A stretch of 64,000 bases of DNA, from the NCBI GenBank assembly GCA_964462515.1, contig CAYWXK010000001.1, positions 128,793 to 192,792 of the forward strand, read 5' to 3'. The notes beneath the pieces were generated by a model, which saw nothing but the letters and a program-made list of their open reading frames with translations, was not told the origin of the DNA and made no database searches. Source of the stretch: CAYWXK01 sp964462515 (lineage in GTDB: Bacteria; Planctomycetota; Phycisphaerae; Sedimentisphaerales; Anaerobacaceae). Of the stretch, positions 8,134 to 17,891 are shown one piece after another (position 1 is the first letter of the stretch; every line of letters begins with the position of its first letter). The position numbers and the translations under genes are program-made.

Positions 8134-9444
8134 ATGCGCATTAGAGATTCGTTGAAAGTTATAACCATATCTGGTGACATTGGGGGGCAGCGGAGATTCT
8201 GGCTAATTTTGACGGTGGCTTGCGTGATTGTTGGCGGATGCAGCTACGGTGCACCTGGATTTTTGTCGCAGGGCGAGAACGGTGGGATAACAAAGGGGCC
8301 GATGCTGCTTCGTGCGTATCAGACCAGAGCAGCGATTATGTGGGAGACAGGGTCGGAGCGACCTTGCAAGCTGCTTTACGGCAAAGAAGGGAAGCTGACA
8401 GACCAGATTGAGAGCAAAGGCGAAAAGGTGCAATACAGGTCCAGCGAGACCGGAAAGGGCAAGATTGAAAGGACAGTTTTTATTCACAAGGAATGGCTTA
8501 AGGGTCTGGAAGCGGGGACGGTTTATGGCTATCAAATAACAGGTGAGGCGATTAAAAGCGAGGTCTATAAATTTCGGACTGCGCCGATTAAAGCGGACAG
8601 AGTAAGATTTATCGTTTATGGCGACAGCAGGACGAGACCGGAGTTTCACCGCAAGCTGGTGAAACTGATGATAGATAAGAAGGTTGATTTTGTGGTGCAC
8701 GGCGGCGATATGGTTACGAATGGCAATGATTATGAGCAGTGGGAGGAACAGTTTTTTAAGACGTTGAAGGGACTTTGTGAGACAGTTCCGATTTACGGCG
8801 TTAAAGGCAATCACGAGGGCACAGGCGGAAACTACGAGAGGATGCTTGTGCCGGAGGGCGAGACGAATAATTTTGGCTTCGACTATGGGCCGGTGCATTT
8901 TTTTTGTGCGGATAATATTGAAAAGAGTGTCGAGCCAAAGAAGGTGCTGGACCTTATAACCGTTGATATGAAAAATAGCGAAGCCCAATGGAATTTTGTC
9001 AGTTATCACAAGCCGAGCTTAAATTTCGGGCATCACTGGTCGGCGTGGGGGTATCCGGAGGCACTAGAGCGGCTGAGTGAGGCCGGCGTTGATTATGTTA
9101 TAGCAGGTCATTCGCATAATTATGAGCGGTTTCGTCCAATTGCGCCGGCCAAAGAAGGCGGCCGCTACGTTACCTATATTACAAGCGGAGGGGGTGGGGT
9201 TGTGCTTTCGCCCGTGAACCAGAGCAATTATCACGCCAAGGCATCGATTGTGAATCACTTTTGCCTGTTTGATATACAGGGCGATAAGCTGATTATGGAC
9301 ACAATAGACATCAAGGGCAAGACGATTGACCATTTAGAGATACGCAAAGACGGAGGGCGGCTGAATCGAGAGTTTGTGCAAACGGCAATACCAATGGACC
9401 AAATCCAGAGGCAACAAGAAAAGAATCTAAGTCGCGAAAAATGA
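8134..9444 (+). CDS. Calcineurin-like phosphoesterase lipoprotein (purple acid phosphatase-like)
   Basis: Predicted cell-surface lipoprotein: a hydrophobic segment ends in a lipobox-like VGGCS. An FnIII-like N-terminal domain (about 45-165) has the MLLRAYQTRAAIMWET start seen in purple acid phosphatases. The metallophosphatase domain carries its full metal-ligand set: YGDSR, VVHGGDM, VKGNHEG, VSYHKPS and AGHSHNYERF. It probably hydrolyses phosphomonoesters or diesters outside the cytoplasm. AGGGGAGC lies a few bases before ATG 8134. The gene ends 6 bp from the convergent BrkB gene, with no clear terminator between them. Confidence 0.88.
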   Translation: MRIRDSLKVITISGDIGGQRRFWLILTVACVIVGGCSYGAPGFLSQGENGGITKGPMLLRAYQTRAAIMWETGSERPCKLLYGKEGKLTDQIESKGEKVQYRSSETGKGKIERTVFIHKEWLKGLEAGTVYGYQITGEAIKSEVYKFRTAPIKADRVRFIVYGDSRTRPEFHRKLVKLMIDKKVDFVVHGGDMVTNGNDYEQWEEQFFKTLKGLCETVPIYGVKGNHEGTGGNYERMLVPEGETNNFGFDYGPVHFFCADNIEKSVEPKKVLDLITVDMKNSEAQWNFVSYHKPSLNFGHHWSAWGYPEALERLSEAGVDYVIAGHSHNYERFRPIAPAKEGGRYVTYITSGGGGVVLSPVNQSNYHAKASIVNHFCLFDIQGDKLIMDTIDIKGKTIDHLEIRKDGGRLNREFVQTAIPMDQIQRQQEKNLSREK

Positions 9445-9450
9445 CCCCCG

Positions 9451-10776
9451 CTACATGTTTTTGTCGTGTTTGGGCGGGGTGAGGATTTGCTTGACATTAT
9501 ATTTAGCTAAAAGGGCGTGATGAGATTGAGATACCTGGTCGAGCGTTTGAGACTGGTCGGCACCAGACTGGGCGAAGGAGGCGGAGGCGAGTGCATCGGC
9601 GATGTCGGAGAGTTTGATATTTGCAGGGTCTTTAGCGGGCAGGTAGCCGACACGCGGGTCGGAGGTTCTGGCGAGAAGCCCTCCGGCAGTGAGGTGGCTT
9701 AAGACCTTATCGCCGAGTTCCGACGGGATGTTTAGTCTGCCGAGAATAAGCTCAGGGGGGACGGGTGCCTGGTTCTGTTCGAAGGCGGCGGCAATTTCTC
9801 TGACGATGTTGATGGCGGTCAGGTCGTTGGCGAGAAAATAGTTTTCGTTTTTTCTGGCGGCGGTAATTTCAGCGGCATCGAGGGTTTTTAGGTGTTGGGT
9901 GGTGAATGTCAACTGGAGGCCGAACAGGACGATAAGCCAGGTTATGAAAATCCACAAAACGCCTAATGGGACAAGACCGACAACGCCATAAATGCTACTA
10001 TAGGGTATGAACCCGGTGACATATTGTCTGAATCCCCATTTTGCGATTGTCCAGACGAGGGCCCCGACAGCAGCCCCCCAGAGGGCATATCTTGCGTTGA
10101 CTTTTGTATTAGGCAAAACAAAGTAAAGCAGAAAAAACGCAACAGCAGCTATTATGTAGGAGAGGACGGCGGGGCCGATGTAGGAGAGGACAGTTTTGTG
10201 AATTTGGCCGAGTGCGGCATAGCTTGTGCTGATGTAGATACCGACGCCGAGAAGCAGCGGCCCGAGGGTCAGGATGGCCCAGTAGTTAATCATTCGGTGC
10301 AGAAAACTTCTGCCTTTAGGGATGTGCCAGATATTGTTAAAGGCCCTTTCAATGGTTGAGAGCAGATCGAGGGCGGCCCATACAACAAGTATGGCGCTGA
10401 CTATTGTCAAAGAACCTTTGTCCAGGTTTGCGAAGAAGCCGCTGATAATTTGGTCGATATATTCAGTGAGGATTTTTTCTTCTTCGTTGGGGGCGCTGAA
10501 TTTGATTTCAGAGAGGTTAAGGTGACGATAGAGTAGTATTTTGACTCTGTCGCCGATGTTCTGATAGGTCGCGAATGATTGGAAGGTCAGCAGAATTACA
10601 ATGGCAAGAGGCACGATACCGAAGATTGTGTGATAGGATAGGGCGGCGGCCTGCTGACCGGAGCGATTTTGCCGAAGCAGCCTGGCACAGTGGGACCAGA
10701 GTTTTATCTGGAAGACCAGAAAGCGGCTGACTTTGCCGAGCTGTGCGGTAGGGGTGGACAAAAGATTTTTAAACAT
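9451..10776 (-). CDS. YihY/BrkB-family inner-membrane protein
   Basis: 441 residues with six predicted helices in the first 290 residues. Family features are the N-terminal RQNRSGQQAAALSYHTIFGIVPL, the DKGSLTIVSAILVVWAALDLLSTIERAFN region and FITWLIVLFGLQLTF. The family was long called RNase BN in error; its function is still unclear (envelope or transport). The C-terminal 150 residues form a winged-helix-like region (ELILGRLNIPSELGDKVLSHL) resembling extensions found in many YihY proteins. GAGAGG lies 6 nt before ATG 10776. Confidence 0.88.
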   Translation of the reverse strand: MFKNLLSTPTAQLGKVSRFLVFQIKLWSHCARLLRQNRSGQQAAALSYHTIFGIVPLAIVILLTFQSFATYQNIGDRVKILLYRHLNLSEIKFSAPNEEEKILTEYIDQIISGFFANLDKGSLTIVSAILVVWAALDLLSTIERAFNNIWHIPKGRSFLHRMINYWAILTLGPLLLGVGIYISTSYAALGQIHKTVLSYIGPAVLSYIIAAVAFFLLYFVLPNTKVNARYALWGAAVGALVWTIAKWGFRQYVTGFIPYSSIYGVVGLVPLGVLWIFITWLIVLFGLQLTFTTQHLKTLDAAEITAARKNENYFLANDLTAINIVREIAAAFEQNQAPVPPELILGRLNIPSELGDKVLSHLTAGGLLARTSDPRVGYLPAKDPANIKLSDIADALASASFAQSGADQSQTLDQVSQSHHALLAKYNVKQILTPPKHDKNM

Positions 10777-10956
10777 TTTTTTCCTCTCAAATTCAGCAAA
10801 TTATTTGTTGATTTTTGTTGATGATATAGCGAAAAAATTTTTATAAATTCGAAATTCGAATCTTGACTGTCGTCAGACAAGTATCGAAATCCTAAACAAA
10901 CCTGTCCTGAGCAAAGCCGAAGGATTCCAATGACAAAAATTCAAAATTTCGTTCAA

Positions 10957-13900
10957 TCATCTTAGCAGTTTGTCGAGGCCTTCCAATAATTTTTGTTTTA
11001 GTTGCTCCTGCAACAGTTTAGCGAGGTCGATTTCGGGTTTGTCGAGGGTGCCTTTCAGGAACAGCGCTATCCTTTGGCCGATGGATTCTTCGCCGACTTT
11101 CACTATTTTTCCATCTATAGTATAAGGCAGAACTATAGTCATATTCAAAGATTTGTCAAAGCCGATGACGCCTTTGAAATTGAAGGGTTTATCGCCGAAG
11201 TCGATTTGCATATCATCGTAGGAGAGAATTCTTTTTTGCAAGACGAATTTAGTTGGGTGGAGGGTGATGTCCACGCCCGATGCGCCGATGCCGATCAGCG
11301 AAAAAATCTGACGAAATGGTTCGGCGGCTTGCAGATGAAGTTTATTTACGGATATGGTGCCGATTATTTCGAGTTCGCCCGGGGGTTTTCCAAACAGTGG
11401 TATTGCGAGGCGTTCGCAGCCGAGGTTGGCGATGCCGCTTACGTGAAGGGCGTTTGCAAAGATTGGGTTCACATACTTTAGCAGTCCAGCGGCGACCTGG
11501 TCGTTGATTTGAATATCTGTCATCATCTGCATTGGTTTGGGTGTTTGCAAAAAAGTTGGTTTTTGCTTGAAATCCCCCTGGCCGGCGAAGTGGAACTCGC
11601 CATTATTTACTTTCGTTGAAAACGGCAGGATTGTGAAGAGACCCTTCTGGATTTGAATCTGGGCTTCTGTGCGGTCAAAGACGAGTCCTCTATATTCAGC
11701 CTGTGTGAAGCCCAATGTGCCTTTGGTGGATAGATTATCGAGGAGATTGCCTCTCCGGCCGGTTGGATATTCGCTGGAGAATTCGATGGGTAGCTTGTTT
11801 GTGCCTTTGACTACCAGGCCCGGCGGGAGAAATGAATTGACGACGGCCCAGTCGAACTCGCAGTCGAGCTTGCCTTGCAGGAGGGTTTTGCCTGCCTTTG
11901 CAACTTCGCTTGTTTCGACCTTGTGAATTTTAATCTGTGGACTTATCAACTGAATTTTTTTGAGGTTGACGGTTTTTTGTTTCGGATCGAGCCGGACGTC
12001 AAGAGCAAGTGAAACTTCACTTTGCTCAAAAAGAGGGGCATTTTGCGATGCAAGTTTTAGATTTTTGATTTTTGTGGAGTCGGTTGCAACTGTGTAAATG
12101 TCGTTTTGGGAGGTTACAGAGATGCTGGAATCAGCGAGGCCGGCCATTTGCATTTCTCTGGGAAAAGAGGCGAAGAGGATGGCAAACGGCTGGAGTTTTT
12201 GCAGGTCGAGGTTGGTTGTGTTGACTATCAATCGAAGAGGTTTTGCAGCTTTTTCGTTTAGAGGCAGAACCGCATCTTTTATGTTAAGCTGGCCAAGGCT
12301 TGTGTTGGCATTGAGGGAAGAAATTGCAGCGATATTATTTAGCCTGTCAATGTCAAAGGCGAAAGCGATGTCGCCAGCGGTTGAAGCTTCGGAAGGTGTT
12401 TCTTTTGAGCTTAAGCGAAGATTTTTGATTGTCGATGAGCCGGCGGCAGTAATTATATTTTCCTTTATTGATAGTTGGCCTGCGGTGAGGAGCTGGCCGG
12501 CCATCTGATAGGGACCGAGGTTTGCGAATTGGCCAAGTTCTGACTGGAATTTTGCCAAATCTACATCGGCATCGAATTTGAGCAACTGGGTGCGGATTTG
12601 ACTTTGCTCACCACTGGTGCTGCCGGTGCAGGTAACTTTTGCAAACGAAGATAAAATATCCAGCTTATCGAAGGTTATACCGGCTTTGTCTGAGGAAACT
12701 ATCGCTTGCGCGGTTAATGGCTGAGAGAGAGCGATTTTCTTACCCTCGAGCTGACCTTGCAGGCCGGTAAGGGTTGCGCCGGCTTGAATATATTTTTTGC
12801 CTGCCTGAGAGAGTGTTTCGACCGTGCCTGAAAGTTTGCCGGAGGATATTTTTGTGCCTTCTTTGAGGCCTAAGGTTTTTGGCATTTGCGATAGGACGGC
12901 AGGGAGGTTGCAATCAAAGGTGCCTTTAAGAGAGTAATTTGAATCGGGCTGCAAGAAATCGGTTAAGGATTTAAGCGTTGTAGGGACTGTGCCGGCAGCG
13001 GATAGATTTGCCCAGTCGGTTTTGAGCTGTAACTTTTCGATATTCACCGTCTCTTTAGTGTGGCTCAGATTCAAAGCGGCATTTAGAGTATTGGTCTGGA
13101 ATCTATCGCCTTTTAATTGTGGGGTTGTTATATCCAGATTATTTGCATTAACGATGCCGTTTAAGTTTTGGAATTGGCCATCTTTGATATCGCTTTTTAA
13201 GTTAGCGGAGATGGTGCCGTTGGCGGATGCTTCGAGCTTGGCCAATGCAAAGAGCGGCGCCAGCGATTGAAGGTTCAGGTCGGTTACTTCGATGGTCAGG
13301 TCGCCGGTGGTTTCTTTGAGAGACCAGCCGGTCTTTGCTGCCTGCGGCGTGATGGAGCCGGCTGCGTTAATTTTTGATTTTTCAGTTTTATCAACTACGG
13401 TTGTATTGATATTGAAGCTTGTCGGCCGGCCTGGTGGACGAAGATTGACGGTAGAGTTTATTTGCGACAACTGAACGGTTTGGGCTTTTGAGTCGGTTAC
13501 TTTGAAATCGCCGTCTTTGACGACAAGGTCGATATTTTTGATTGGCAGGACAAAGAGCTGCGGTTTGCTCGCGGGAGGCATTTGTTGAGGGGCCTGTGTT
13601 GGCCGCTGGTCTTTAAGGTTAATCTGGATTTTGGGTTCATCAATCAGGGTTTCGCCGAATGAAAGGGTGCCGGTCAGCAGTGAAGCGTAGTGAGGTTTCG
13701 TGGCGATTTGCTTTACCTTAACGGAGATTTGCCCTGCACTATCATCGAAGCTTAGGTCTGCTACCTTGATGCCTTTTCGCCAGCCCATAGAGAGGTCGGC
13801 GAAGTCCGTTCGGCCTTCGATGGATTTATTGATTTTGGCCAGGATAATCCGGCGGCATTTTTCGGAGGAGATAAATGCTGGGGTGAGCAAGAATACCAGG

Positions 13901-13995
13901 ACAATGAGAGTTGCCACAATCACCAGAAGCCATTTGAGGATTTTTCTGCCGGTTTTTTTCGGCGGTTTGGATTTTGGAATTTTTTCGTTTTGCAT
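10957..13995 (-). CDS. AsmA-family/DUF748-like large periplasmic protein
   Basis: About 1012 residues. A Lys-rich cytoplasmic tip is followed by one membrane helix (ILKWLLVIVATLIVLVFLL) and a long repetitive beta-rich periplasmic region, as in the AsmA/TamB/YhdP bridge proteins thought to carry phospholipid between membranes. FADLSMGWRKGIKVADLSF matches the family's N-terminal region, and the C-terminus (HPTKFVLQKRILSYDDMQIDFG..) is AsmA_2-like. GGAGG lies 9 nt before ATG 13995; the longer upstream frame lacks a ribosome binding site. It sits downstream of frr on the same strand and may be co-transcribed. Confidence 0.8.
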   Translation of the reverse strand: MQNEKIPKSKPPKKTGRKILKWLLVIVATLIVLVFLLTPAFISSEKCRRIILAKINKSIEGRTDFADLSMGWRKGIKVADLSFDDSAGQISVKVKQIATKPHYASLLTGTLSFGETLIDEPKIQINLKDQRPTQAPQQMPPASKPQLFVLPIKNIDLVVKDGDFKVTDSKAQTVQLSQINSTVNLRPPGRPTSFNINTTVVDKTEKSKINAAGSITPQAAKTGWSLKETTGDLTIEVTDLNLQSLAPLFALAKLEASANGTISANLKSDIKDGQFQNLNGIVNANNLDITTPQLKGDRFQTNTLNAALNLSHTKETVNIEKLQLKTDWANLSAAGTVPTTLKSLTDFLQPDSNYSLKGTFDCNLPAVLSQMPKTLGLKEGTKISSGKLSGTVETLSQAGKKYIQAGATLTGLQGQLEGKKIALSQPLTAQAIVSSDKAGITFDKLDILSSFAKVTCTGSTSGEQSQIRTQLLKFDADVDLAKFQSELGQFANLGPYQMAGQLLTAGQLSIKENIITAAGSSTIKNLRLSSKETPSEASTAGDIAFAFDIDRLNNIAAISSLNANTSLGQLNIKDAVLPLNEKAAKPLRLIVNTTNLDLQKLQPFAILFASFPREMQMAGLADSSISVTSQNDIYTVATDSTKIKNLKLASQNAPLFEQSEVSLALDVRLDPKQKTVNLKKIQLISPQIKIHKVETSEVAKAGKTLLQGKLDCEFDWAVVNSFLPPGLVVKGTNKLPIEFSSEYPTGRRGNLLDNLSTKGTLGFTQAEYRGLVFDRTEAQIQIQKGLFTILPFSTKVNNGEFHFAGQGDFKQKPTFLQTPKPMQMMTDIQINDQVAAGLLKYVNPIFANALHVSGIANLGCERLAIPLFGKPPGELEIIGTISVNKLHLQAAEPFRQIFSLIGIGASGVDITLHPTKFVLQKRILSYDDMQIDFGDKPFNFKGVIGFDKSLNMTIVLPYTIDGKIVKVGEESIGQRIALFLKGTLDKPEIDLAKLLQEQLKQKLLEGLDKLLR

Positions 13996-14083
13996 TACTT
14001 TGAGCCTCCAAAAAATTAGTGCATAATAGCACAAAGCACAAGGGCAGAAGCGTAAAGGTTACTTATGCTCCTGTGCACTTAAT

Positions 14084-14644
14084 TCAGTCGAGCATTATTT
14101 CGTCTGATTTGTGCTTGACGGCGGTGTCGATTTTATCGGTATATTGCTTGGTAATATCGTCGATTTGCTTGTTGCCTTTTTTTAGGTCGTCTTCGGTAAT
14201 GAGCTTGCTTTTTTCCTCTGTTTCAAGATGTTTGTTGGCGTCTCTGCGGATGTTACGGATGCCGATTTTGGCCTGTTCGCCGAGGTTTTTGACCTGCTGG
14301 ACGAGCTGTTTTCTTCTTTCCTCGGTAAGAGGGGGAATACTTAACCGGATGATTTTGGCATCTACGATGGGGGCGAGGTTCAGGTCGCTTGTCTTGATTG
14401 CCTTTTCGATTTCCTTTACTGAAGCGGGGTCGAAGGGCTTGATGACAATCAAATCCGGCTGGGGAGCAGCGAGCGTAGCAAGTTGTTTTAGCGGCGTGGG
14501 CGTTCCGTAATAGTCAACCTTTATGTTTTCGACCAGAGCGGTCGAGGCCCTTGCGGTCCGAAGGGTTTTTAAGTCGTTCTGGAGGACTTCGAGGGTTTTT
14601 TTCATTTTGGATTCGGTATCTGTAATTACTTCTTTAACAGGCAT
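14084..14644 (-). CDS. frr: Ribosome recycling factor
   Basis: Splits post-termination ribosomes together with EF-G. The 186-residue length fits the family (about 185). Signature regions are LKTLRTARAS near the N-terminus, VDYYGTPTPLKQLAT, IIRLSIPPLTEERRKQLV and VRNIRRDANK-like GIRNIRRDANK. GGGGAG lies 7 nt before ATG 14644, which is preferred over the ATG at 14659. It is the last gene of rpsB-tsf-pyrH-frr and lies 15 bp after pyrH. Confidence 0.97.
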   Translation of the reverse strand: MPVKEVITDTESKMKKTLEVLQNDLKTLRTARASTALVENIKVDYYGTPTPLKQLATLAAPQPDLIVIKPFDPASVKEIEKAIKTSDLNLAPIVDAKIIRLSIPPLTEERRKQLVQQVKNLGEQAKIGIRNIRRDANKHLETEEKSKLITEDDLKKGNKQIDDITKQYTDKIDTAVKHKSDEIMLD

Positions 14645-14659
14645 AGGTAAACTCCCCAT

Positions 14660-15376
14660 TTAACAAATTAGTGTGCCAACGTCGTGGCCACGAAGGGCTT
14701 TGGCGATATTACCTTTTCTAAAGATATTAAGGACGATAATCGGGATATTATTATCACGGCAAAGGGCTATGGCGGCGTGGTCCATTACGCGGAGGTTTTT
14801 CTTTAAGACCTCATCGTAAGATAGGCTTTTGAAGAGCTTTGCTTTTGGATTTTTGTTGGGGTCATCGCTATATACACCATCGACCTTCGTGGCTTTTATA
14901 AGCAGGTCCATATCCAGTTGTGATGCCCGCAAGGCGGCACAGGTGTCGGTGGTGAAGAAGGGATTTCCTGTTCCGCCGGCTAATATCACGACCCTTCCTT
15001 TCTGGAGGTGGTGAAGCGCCCTTCTTGTATTAAAAGGCTCGCACATTGCAGGGACCTCAATGGCGCTAAGAACTCGTGCGGGAAGATTTAGTTTTTCGAG
15101 GGATTCCTGCAGGGCACAGGCGTTGATAATGGTAGCTAACATTCCCATATAATCGGCTGTGTTGCGGGGAATCTGGCTGGCTTTGGAAAAGATTTCGCCG
15201 CGCAGAAAATTGCCGGCGCCGACTACAATGGCGACCTTGGGACCGAGTTTGCAAATCTGCGCAATCCTTTGGGCGATTGATTTGATTGCAGGACCGTCAA
15301 GGCCGAAACCGCCCGGTTTGCAAAAACTCTCGCCGGAGAGTTTCAGTAGGACGCGTTTGTGTTTACTCTGCGTCAT
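14660..15376 (-). CDS. pyrH: UMP kinase
   Basis: Converts UMP and ATP to UDP. It is an amino-acid-kinase-fold protein of 238 residues. Family motifs are LKLSGESF at the N-terminus, AIVVGAGNFLRG, IPRNTADYMGMLAT, VILAGGTGNPFFTTDTCAALRA and KATKVDGVYSDDP. It is 9 bp downstream of tsf in the conserved rpsB-tsf-pyrH-frr order. The start ATG 15376 fits family length. Confidence 0.97.
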   Translation of the reverse strand: MTQSKHKRVLLKLSGESFCKPGGFGLDGPAIKSIAQRIAQICKLGPKVAIVVGAGNFLRGEIFSKASQIPRNTADYMGMLATIINACALQESLEKLNLPARVLSAIEVPAMCEPFNTRRALHHLQKGRVVILAGGTGNPFFTTDTCAALRASQLDMDLLIKATKVDGVYSDDPNKNPKAKLFKSLSYDEVLKKNLRVMDHAAIALCRDNNIPIIVLNIFRKGNIAKALRGHDVGTLIC

Positions 15377-15385
15377 AATTTGCGG

Positions 15386-16252
15386 TTATCCGATTTCGAA
15401 ACGGGCGAATCTTTTTATTTTTGCTGTGCCGCCGGCCTGTTTTGCGGCTTCGTCGAGGACCTGCGTGACGGACTTGGTGTTATCCTTGACAAACTGCTGC
15501 TCAACCAAGCAGTTCTCAACGAAGAATTTTTTCATTTTTCCTTCCACGATTTTATCAACGATGTTGGCGGGCTTGTCTTTCACCTGCTCGGCATAGATTG
15601 CTTTTTCCCGCGCAATTATTTCAGGACTTATGCCGTCTTTATCCAGAGATAGCGGTTTGGTGGCTGTAATGTGCATTGCAATATCGGCGGCAGTGCGTTT
15701 TAGAGAATCGGCGGCGGCTGTTTTGTCATCGCCGGTTTCAATCTGGACCATAGTGCCGACTTTATCGTTAAAGTGGACGTAGGTGCTTATAAGGCCAGGT
15801 GAGTCGAGTTTGTATTTTGCGTAATCGCCGAGTTGTATTTTTTCGCCGGTTTTGGCGGCTATGTCGGTGAGAACATCACGTAAAGGCTTTGCATTAATTG
15901 TGGTATCGAGCAGAGTATCTATACCCTGGTCGGCAGGACAGGCGAGAGCATAATCGGTGAGGGTTTTTGCGGCTGCGACAAAGTCGTCGCTTCTTGCGAC
16001 AAAATCAGTTTCACAGCAGAGGGTTGCCATAGTTGCGACTTTGCCGTCGGAGGTTGTTTTAGCGACGACTAAGCCCTGAGTGGTTTCGCGGTCAGCGCGT
16101 TTGGAGAGGACGGCGAGGCCTTTTTTTCTGAGGATGTCCATTGCCTTTTCGATGTCGCCGTTGGCTTCTTGGAGGGCCTTTTTGCAGTCCATCATACCCT
16201 GACCGCTCATTTTGCGAAGTTTGACGACCATTTCGGTTGAGATTTCGACCAT
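15386..16252 (-). CDS. tsf: Elongation factor Ts
   Basis: Nucleotide exchange factor for EF-Tu. The N-terminal UBA-like domain reads LRKMSGQGMMDCKKALQE (a strong family match), followed by the EF-Ts signature RKKGLAVLSKRADRETTQG and LCCETDFVARSDDF. With ATG 16252, which has AGGGG upstream, the protein has 288 residues. An upstream in-frame start adds 13 residues unlike the family. It lies between rpsB and pyrH. Confidence 0.97.
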   Translation of the reverse strand: MVEISTEMVVKLRKMSGQGMMDCKKALQEANGDIEKAMDILRKKGLAVLSKRADRETTQGLVVAKTTSDGKVATMATLCCETDFVARSDDFVAAAKTLTDYALACPADQGIDTLLDTTINAKPLRDVLTDIAAKTGEKIQLGDYAKYKLDSPGLISTYVHFNDKVGTMVQIETGDDKTAAADSLKRTAADIAMHITATKPLSLDKDGISPEIIAREKAIYAEQVKDKPANIVDKIVEGKMKKFFVENCLVEQQFVKDNTKSVTQVLDEAAKQAGGTAKIKRFARFEIG

Positions 16253-16345
16253 TCTAAGAACCCCTAATCTTACGGAAAAATTAAAATTCAAAAATCAAAA
16301 TGCAAAATTGTGGAATCATTCCACAGTTTTGAGTTTTTAGTTTTA

Positions 16346-17212
16346 TTATCCGGTCTCGCCAGGGTTGACGGGCTGGTCGGCCTGGCCTTGTTGCAAGCCG
16401 GAGCTATCAGTATCTTCCGTAGAAGTTTGCTCGACGGCGACAGTGGTTTGAGACTTGTCGTCTGCGCGAGCCAGCACACCTCTTCTTGGGCGGGTGCGTC
16501 TTGGTCGCGGCGTCTCAGCGTGGGCATGGACCATTGTTTTGCCGACAGAGACGGCATCGGCCAGCTCGTTAAATATCAATTCAATTGCTCTGATAGAATC
16601 ATCGTTAATGGGGATGACCACATCGACGTTGTCCGGGTCGGCGTCTGTGTCGAGAAGTCCAATGGTTAGGACGCCGAGCTTTTTGGCCTCCCGCAGGGCG
16701 ATGTATTCTTTTTTGGCATCGACTGCAATGACGGCGCCCGGCAGACGGGACATATTTCGGATACCTTCGAGATTGGCCTTGAGTTTCCTTAGTTCGCGTT
16801 TGAATTTAGAGGCCTGTTTTTTGCTTGCGCTCTCGAAGGTGCCTTCGCGTTCCATAGCTTCGAGCTGCTCCAGTTTCTGGAGCTGTGAGCGTATGGTTCT
16901 AAAATTGGTGAGTGTGCCGCCTATCCAGCGTTGTGAGACGTAGTGCATACCGCACTTTTTTGAGGCGGCCTCGGCGGCTTTCTGCGCCTGGCGCTTTGTG
17001 CCTACGAAGACGACATCTTTGCCTGAGGAGACGATGTCAGCGAGGAGTTTTTTAGCTATGAGCAGGCCTTTTAGGGTTTTTTTGATGTCAATAATGTGAA
17101 TGTTGCCGCGTTTTGCGAAAATGAAGGGTGCCATTTTAGGGTTCCATCGGTTCTGGCCGTGCCCGAAATGTGCCCCTGCGTTAATCAGTTCCTGAGCAAG
17201 TTTTTTAGCCAC
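16346..17212 (-). CDS. rpsB: 30S ribosomal protein S2
   Basis: S2 motifs are present: LINAGAHFGHGQNRWNPKM, GNIHIIDIKKT, VVFVGTKRQAQ, RWIGGTLTNFRTI and VVIPINDDSIRAI. GGAGG lies 5 nt before GTG 17212. The TTG 12 nt upstream, at 17224, overlaps that site and is unlikely to be the start. After the conserved body (about 230 residues) there is a polar, Thr/Gln/Arg-rich tail of about 50 residues (RPRRTRPRRG..) with no known function. It is the first gene of the operon. Confidence 0.97.
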   Translation of the reverse strand: MAKKLAQELINAGAHFGHGQNRWNPKMAPFIFAKRGNIHIIDIKKTLKGLLIAKKLLADIVSSGKDVVFVGTKRQAQKAAEAASKKCGMHYVSQRWIGGTLTNFRTIRSQLQKLEQLEAMEREGTFESASKKQASKFKRELRKLKANLEGIRNMSRLPGAVIAVDAKKEYIALREAKKLGVLTIGLLDTDADPDNVDVVIPINDDSIRAIELIFNELADAVSVGKTMVHAHAETPRPRRTRPRRGVLARADDKSQTTVAVEQTSTEDTDSSGLQQGQADQPVNPGETG

Positions 17213-17477
17213 AAAAACCTCCAAATAATTACTAATACTCCCGTCACAACGCTATACGGACGGTTAAGTCGTAGAATTTAATGCAAAAGGGGCGATGTGT
17301 CAAGAGATTTTATGCGCAGAATTTTCACAAAATTGGGCAATATTATGGCAAGGAGAAGCTAAACCTCAAAACTAAATCCGCCGGACGCCTGGCGGATAAA
17401 AGTTCAAAACCGCGGAAACCCCTCATCTCGACCCCGCCGAGCCGGGGGACTTGTGGTAATAGGCTTGAGATAGTTTA
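17213..17477. other. Upstream region of the rpsB operon with REP-like hairpin
   Basis: 265 bp without a gene between rpsB and the small protein gene, both on the minus strand. It contains the hairpin at 17376-17397 (ATCCGCC, 8-nt loop, GGCGGAT), related to 3405-3432. The rpsB promoter and any S2-binding leader should be here, but I cannot point to them. Confidence 0.4.
17376..17397. repeat. REP-like hairpin (ATCCGCC family), copy 2
   Basis: Arms ATCCGCC and GGCGGAT, loop GGACGCCT. The loop length and GACG core are the same as in 3405-3432. Confidence 0.65.
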
Positions 17478-17891
17478 TTAGTACCAGACTGTGATAATGA
17501 TGTTTGGCTCGGTTTTTTTTGCCTGGATTTCCCCGGTAGTTACGTTGGTTCGCTTTATGACAATGCCGGGGTTTTGCTTTAGCCAGGCTGAGATTTGCTC
17601 ATCGAGAAACTCCAGAGCGCCGGGGTGAAGCTTTGTGAAAAAGGTCTTCACGCCCGTGATGCGGTCGGTGGAGACAATTTTCTCTTGTGGTTTTAGGACC
17701 GGCTTTGGCATTGCGATTTTTTGGGCTTCTGTGGTGCCTGCGCCTAAATCGAGAGGCGAATGCGAAATACCTGGCTGGGAAGTGTCACCAATGTCAAAAG
17801 GGATGGGTTTGTCACTAGCGCGGTCAAAAGGGATTGGCTGACTGGGTTTTGGGGCTTGAGGGCCGAAAGGTTTGTTGACGGGAAGATCCAT
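17478..17891 (-). CDS. Conserved small protein of unknown function
   Basis: 137 residues. A Pro/Gln/Asp-rich disordered N-terminal half contains two PIPFD copies. The C-terminal domain, about 65 residues, is compact (TGVKTFFTKLHPGALEFLDEQ.., ending PNIIITVWY). No signal peptide is seen. GGAGAG lies 10 nt before ATG 17891. It is the next gene, 133 bp downstream, on the same strand as the lipoprotein secretin at 18025-19974 and may be co-transcribed with it. I do not recognise a family. Confidence 0.6.
   Translation of the reverse strand: MDLPVNKPFGPQAPKPSQPIPFDRASDKPIPFDIGDTSQPGISHSPLDLGAGTTEAQKIAMPKPVLKPQEKIVSTDRITGVKTFFTKLHPGALEFLDEQISAWLKQNPGIVIKRTNVTTGEIQAKKTEPNIIITVWY

Noticed and set aside
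8203..9009. 268-codon minus-strand frame over the phosphoesterase
   Set aside because: The plus strand carries the full metallophosphatase motif set; the minus frame is composition-driven.
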